DNA of 64,000 nt from contig CAWJBI010000031.1 in assembly GCA_963841065.1 (NCBI GenBank), positions 299,720 to 363,719 of the forward strand. Direction: 5' to 3'. This DNA is from M0108 sp963841065. Lineage in GTDB: Bacteria > Pseudomonadota > Gammaproteobacteria > Chromatiales > Chromatiaceae. Made by a program: the position numbers and the translations under genes. Positions 62,670 to 64,000 of this stretch are shown here, piece after piece. Position 1 is the first letter of the stretch; each line of letters starts with the position of its first letter. Under the pieces are notes generated by a model that was not told where the DNA came from, did no database searches, and saw only the letters and a list, made by a program, of their open reading frames with translations.

Positions 62670-63944
62670 ATGAAGATCGAGACCTTGGCCATTCATGCCG
62701 GCTTTGAGCCGGACCCAACCACCAAGTCCGTCGCCACCCCCATCTACCAGACCACTTCCTACGCCTTTGACGACACCCAGCACGGGGCGGATCTCTTCGA
62801 CCTCAAGGTGGCGGGCAACATCTACACCCGCATCATGAACCCCACCAGCGACGTGCTGGAGAAGCGGCTGACGGCCATGGAAGGTGGTGTCGGTGGCCTG
62901 GCCCTGGCCTCGGGCATGGCGGCGGTGACCTATTCGCTCTTCACCATCTGCGAGACGGGCGACAACGTGGTCACCACCTCGACGCTCTATGGCGGCACCT
63001 ACAACCTCTTTGCCCACACCTTGCCGCAATTGGGCATCGAGGTGCGTTTCGCCGCTCCCAACGACATCGCGGGCATGGCGGCCCTCATCGACGGGCGCAC
63101 CAAGGCGGTCTTCTGCGAATCCATCGGCAACCCGGCGGGCAACGTGGCGGATATCGGCGCCCTGGCGGACATGGCCCATGCCCACGGCGTCCCCCTGATC
63201 GTGGACAACACGGTGCCGACGCCCTACCTGTGCCGGCCCTTCGAGCATGGGGCCGACATCGTGGTCCATGCCCTGACCAAGTACCTGGGCGGCCACGGCA
63301 CCACCATCGGCGGCGCCCTGGTGGACTCGGGCAAATTCCCCTGGGCCGAGCACAAGGCGCGCTTCCGCCGTCTCAACGAGCCCGACGTCTCCTATCACGG
63401 CGTGGTTTATACCGAGGCCCTGGGGGCGGCGGCCTACATCGGCCGGGCGCGGGTGGTGCCGCTGCGCAACATGGGCGCGGCCATCTCGCCCTTTAACAGC
63501 TTCCTGATCCTGCAGGGGATCGAGACCCTGCACGTGCGCATGGATCGCCATTGCGAGAATGCCCTGGCGGTGGCCCAATACCTCCAGGCGCAGCCCCAGG
63601 TGGCCTGGGTACGCTACGCCGGCCTGCCGGATCACCCGGACAAGCCCCTGGTGGACAAGTACATGGGCGGCCGCGCCTCCAGCATCCTGTCCTTCGGCAT
63701 CAAGGGTGGTCTGGAGTCCGGGGCCAAGTTTATCGACGCCCTCAAGCTGGCGGTGCGGCTGGTCAACATCGGCGACGCCAAGACCCTGGCCTGCCACCCG
63801 GCCACCACCACCCACCGCCAGCTCGCCCCGGCGGAACTGGCCCGCGCCGGTGTTGCGGAGGACATGATCCGTCTCTCCATCGGCATCGAGCATATCGACG
63901 ACATCATCGAGGACCTGGCCCAGGCCCTGGCTGCAACCAATTAG
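62670..63944 (+). CDS. metY: O-acetylhomoserine sulfhydrylase
   Basis: This PLP enzyme makes homocysteine from O-acetyl- (or O-succinyl-) homoserine and sulfide. The 424-residue length and IYTRIMNPTSDVLEKRL, LALASGMAAVTYSLFTICE, NTVPTPYLCRPFEHGAD and the PLP-lysine region VHALTKYLGGHGT match the MetY branch of Cys/Met enzymes. A GGAGA site lies before the ATG. A strong hairpin follows at 63959. Confidence 0.93.
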   Translation: MKIETLAIHAGFEPDPTTKSVATPIYQTTSYAFDDTQHGADLFDLKVAGNIYTRIMNPTSDVLEKRLTAMEGGVGGLALASGMAAVTYSLFTICETGDNVVTTSTLYGGTYNLFAHTLPQLGIEVRFAAPNDIAGMAALIDGRTKAVFCESIGNPAGNVADIGALADMAHAHGVPLIVDNTVPTPYLCRPFEHGADIVVHALTKYLGGHGTTIGGALVDSGKFPWAEHKARFRRLNEPDVSYHGVVYTEALGAAAYIGRARVVPLRNMGAAISPFNSFLILQGIETLHVRMDRHCENALAVAQYLQAQPQVAWVRYAGLPDHPDKPLVDKYMGGRASSILSFGIKGGLESGAKFIDALKLAVRLVNIGDAKTLACHPATTTHRQLAPAELARAGVAEDMIRLSIGIEHIDDIIEDLAQALAATN

Positions 63945-63958
63945 GGTCTACTGATCCT

Positions 63959-63983
63959 CCTGGCCTGGATTTGCCAGGCCAGG
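63959..63983 (+). terminator. Hairpin after metY, likely terminator
   Basis: CCTGGCCTGG pairs perfectly with CCAGGCCAGG around ATTTG. No T-run follows before the window ends, but the position 15 bases after the metY stop fits a terminator. Confidence 0.6.
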
Positions 63984-64000
63984 GTTCCCCCTATTCGAAG

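Noticed and set aside
1..64000. CRISPR arrays, cas genes, toxin-antitoxin pairs and prophage genes
   Set aside because: I looked for regularly spaced repeats and for recognisable proteins of these types and found none in the window.

Overview
The window reads as a GC-rich gammaproteobacterial chromosome, most like a Chromatiales-type facultative denitrifier and autotroph. This is inferred from gene content and order, because no rRNA is present. The supporting traits are heme d1 and NO-reductase accessory genes behind FNR/Dnr-type sites, a class I PHA synthase, a PPK2-type polyphosphate:AMP phosphotransferase, a DabA-type inorganic-carbon module, succinate dehydrogenase, and the def-fmt-rsmB / trkAH / lysM-dprA / topA-tsaC order common in gammaproteobacteria.

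Layout. 1-3.7 kb (minus): norE, norF, a 38-residue exported peptide, norQ and norD (cut by the window edge); norC and norB are not seen. 3.7-4.0 kb: divergent regulatory region with one FNR-type box for each side. 4.0-9.4 kb (plus): a nirC-like cytochrome, nirF, nirD, nirL, a fused nirG-nirH, nirJ and a small membrane protein, i.e. heme d1 synthesis for a cd1 nitrite reductase not in view. 9.4-17.9 kb: tRNA-Arg(ACG), a CoA-binding protein, mazG, a NUDIX protein, ispG, an orphan, pap, a thioesterase and phaC. 17.9-19.75 kb: a scarred accessory patch with an IS481-type remnant, a decayed DUF2887/DUF4351-type gene, a DUF29 gene and a second 94-bp copy of the decayed gene's end. 19.75-25.5 kb: ampG-like permease, sdhCDAB, Uma2 gene. 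25.6-25.7 kb: a complex palindromic repeat. 25.8-36.7 kb: gltX, then a five-gene module of DabA plus four NuoL/NuoM-type subunits. 36.7-46.6 kb (minus): def-fmt-rsmB-DUF4390-ntrY-ntrX-trkA-trkH. 46.9-55.6 kb (mostly plus): a LysM-less form of the dprA-neighbour protein, dprA, topA, tsaC, glk, lpxL-like and PAP2 genes. 55.6-56.8 kb (minus): diheme cytochrome c and DUF302 protein. 57.2-61.6 kb: exeA, gspB and a B12/radical-SAM protein. 61.7-62.4 kb: a wrecked HAD-UbiA prenyltransferase gene. 62.7-63.9 kb: metY.

Data quality matters. At least eleven recognisable genes (norQ, nirL, gltX, dabA, two nuoM-like genes, DUF4390, topA, tsaC, lpxL, probably the PAP2 gene) are interrupted by single-base indels, most often one extra C or G. 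topA alone carries about twenty indels and one TAG within 1.2 kb. Because topA and gltX are normally essential, I read most of these as sequence or assembly errors and annotate full gene extents. The HAD-UbiA and DUF2887-like genes look like genuine decay.

The strongest biological leads are the DabA module with four antiporter-type subunits, the NtrX regulator lacking the sigma-54 contact motif and the Walker A lysine, the divergent FNR-box region joining the nor and nir operons, and the three-stem palindromic repeat upstream of gltX.
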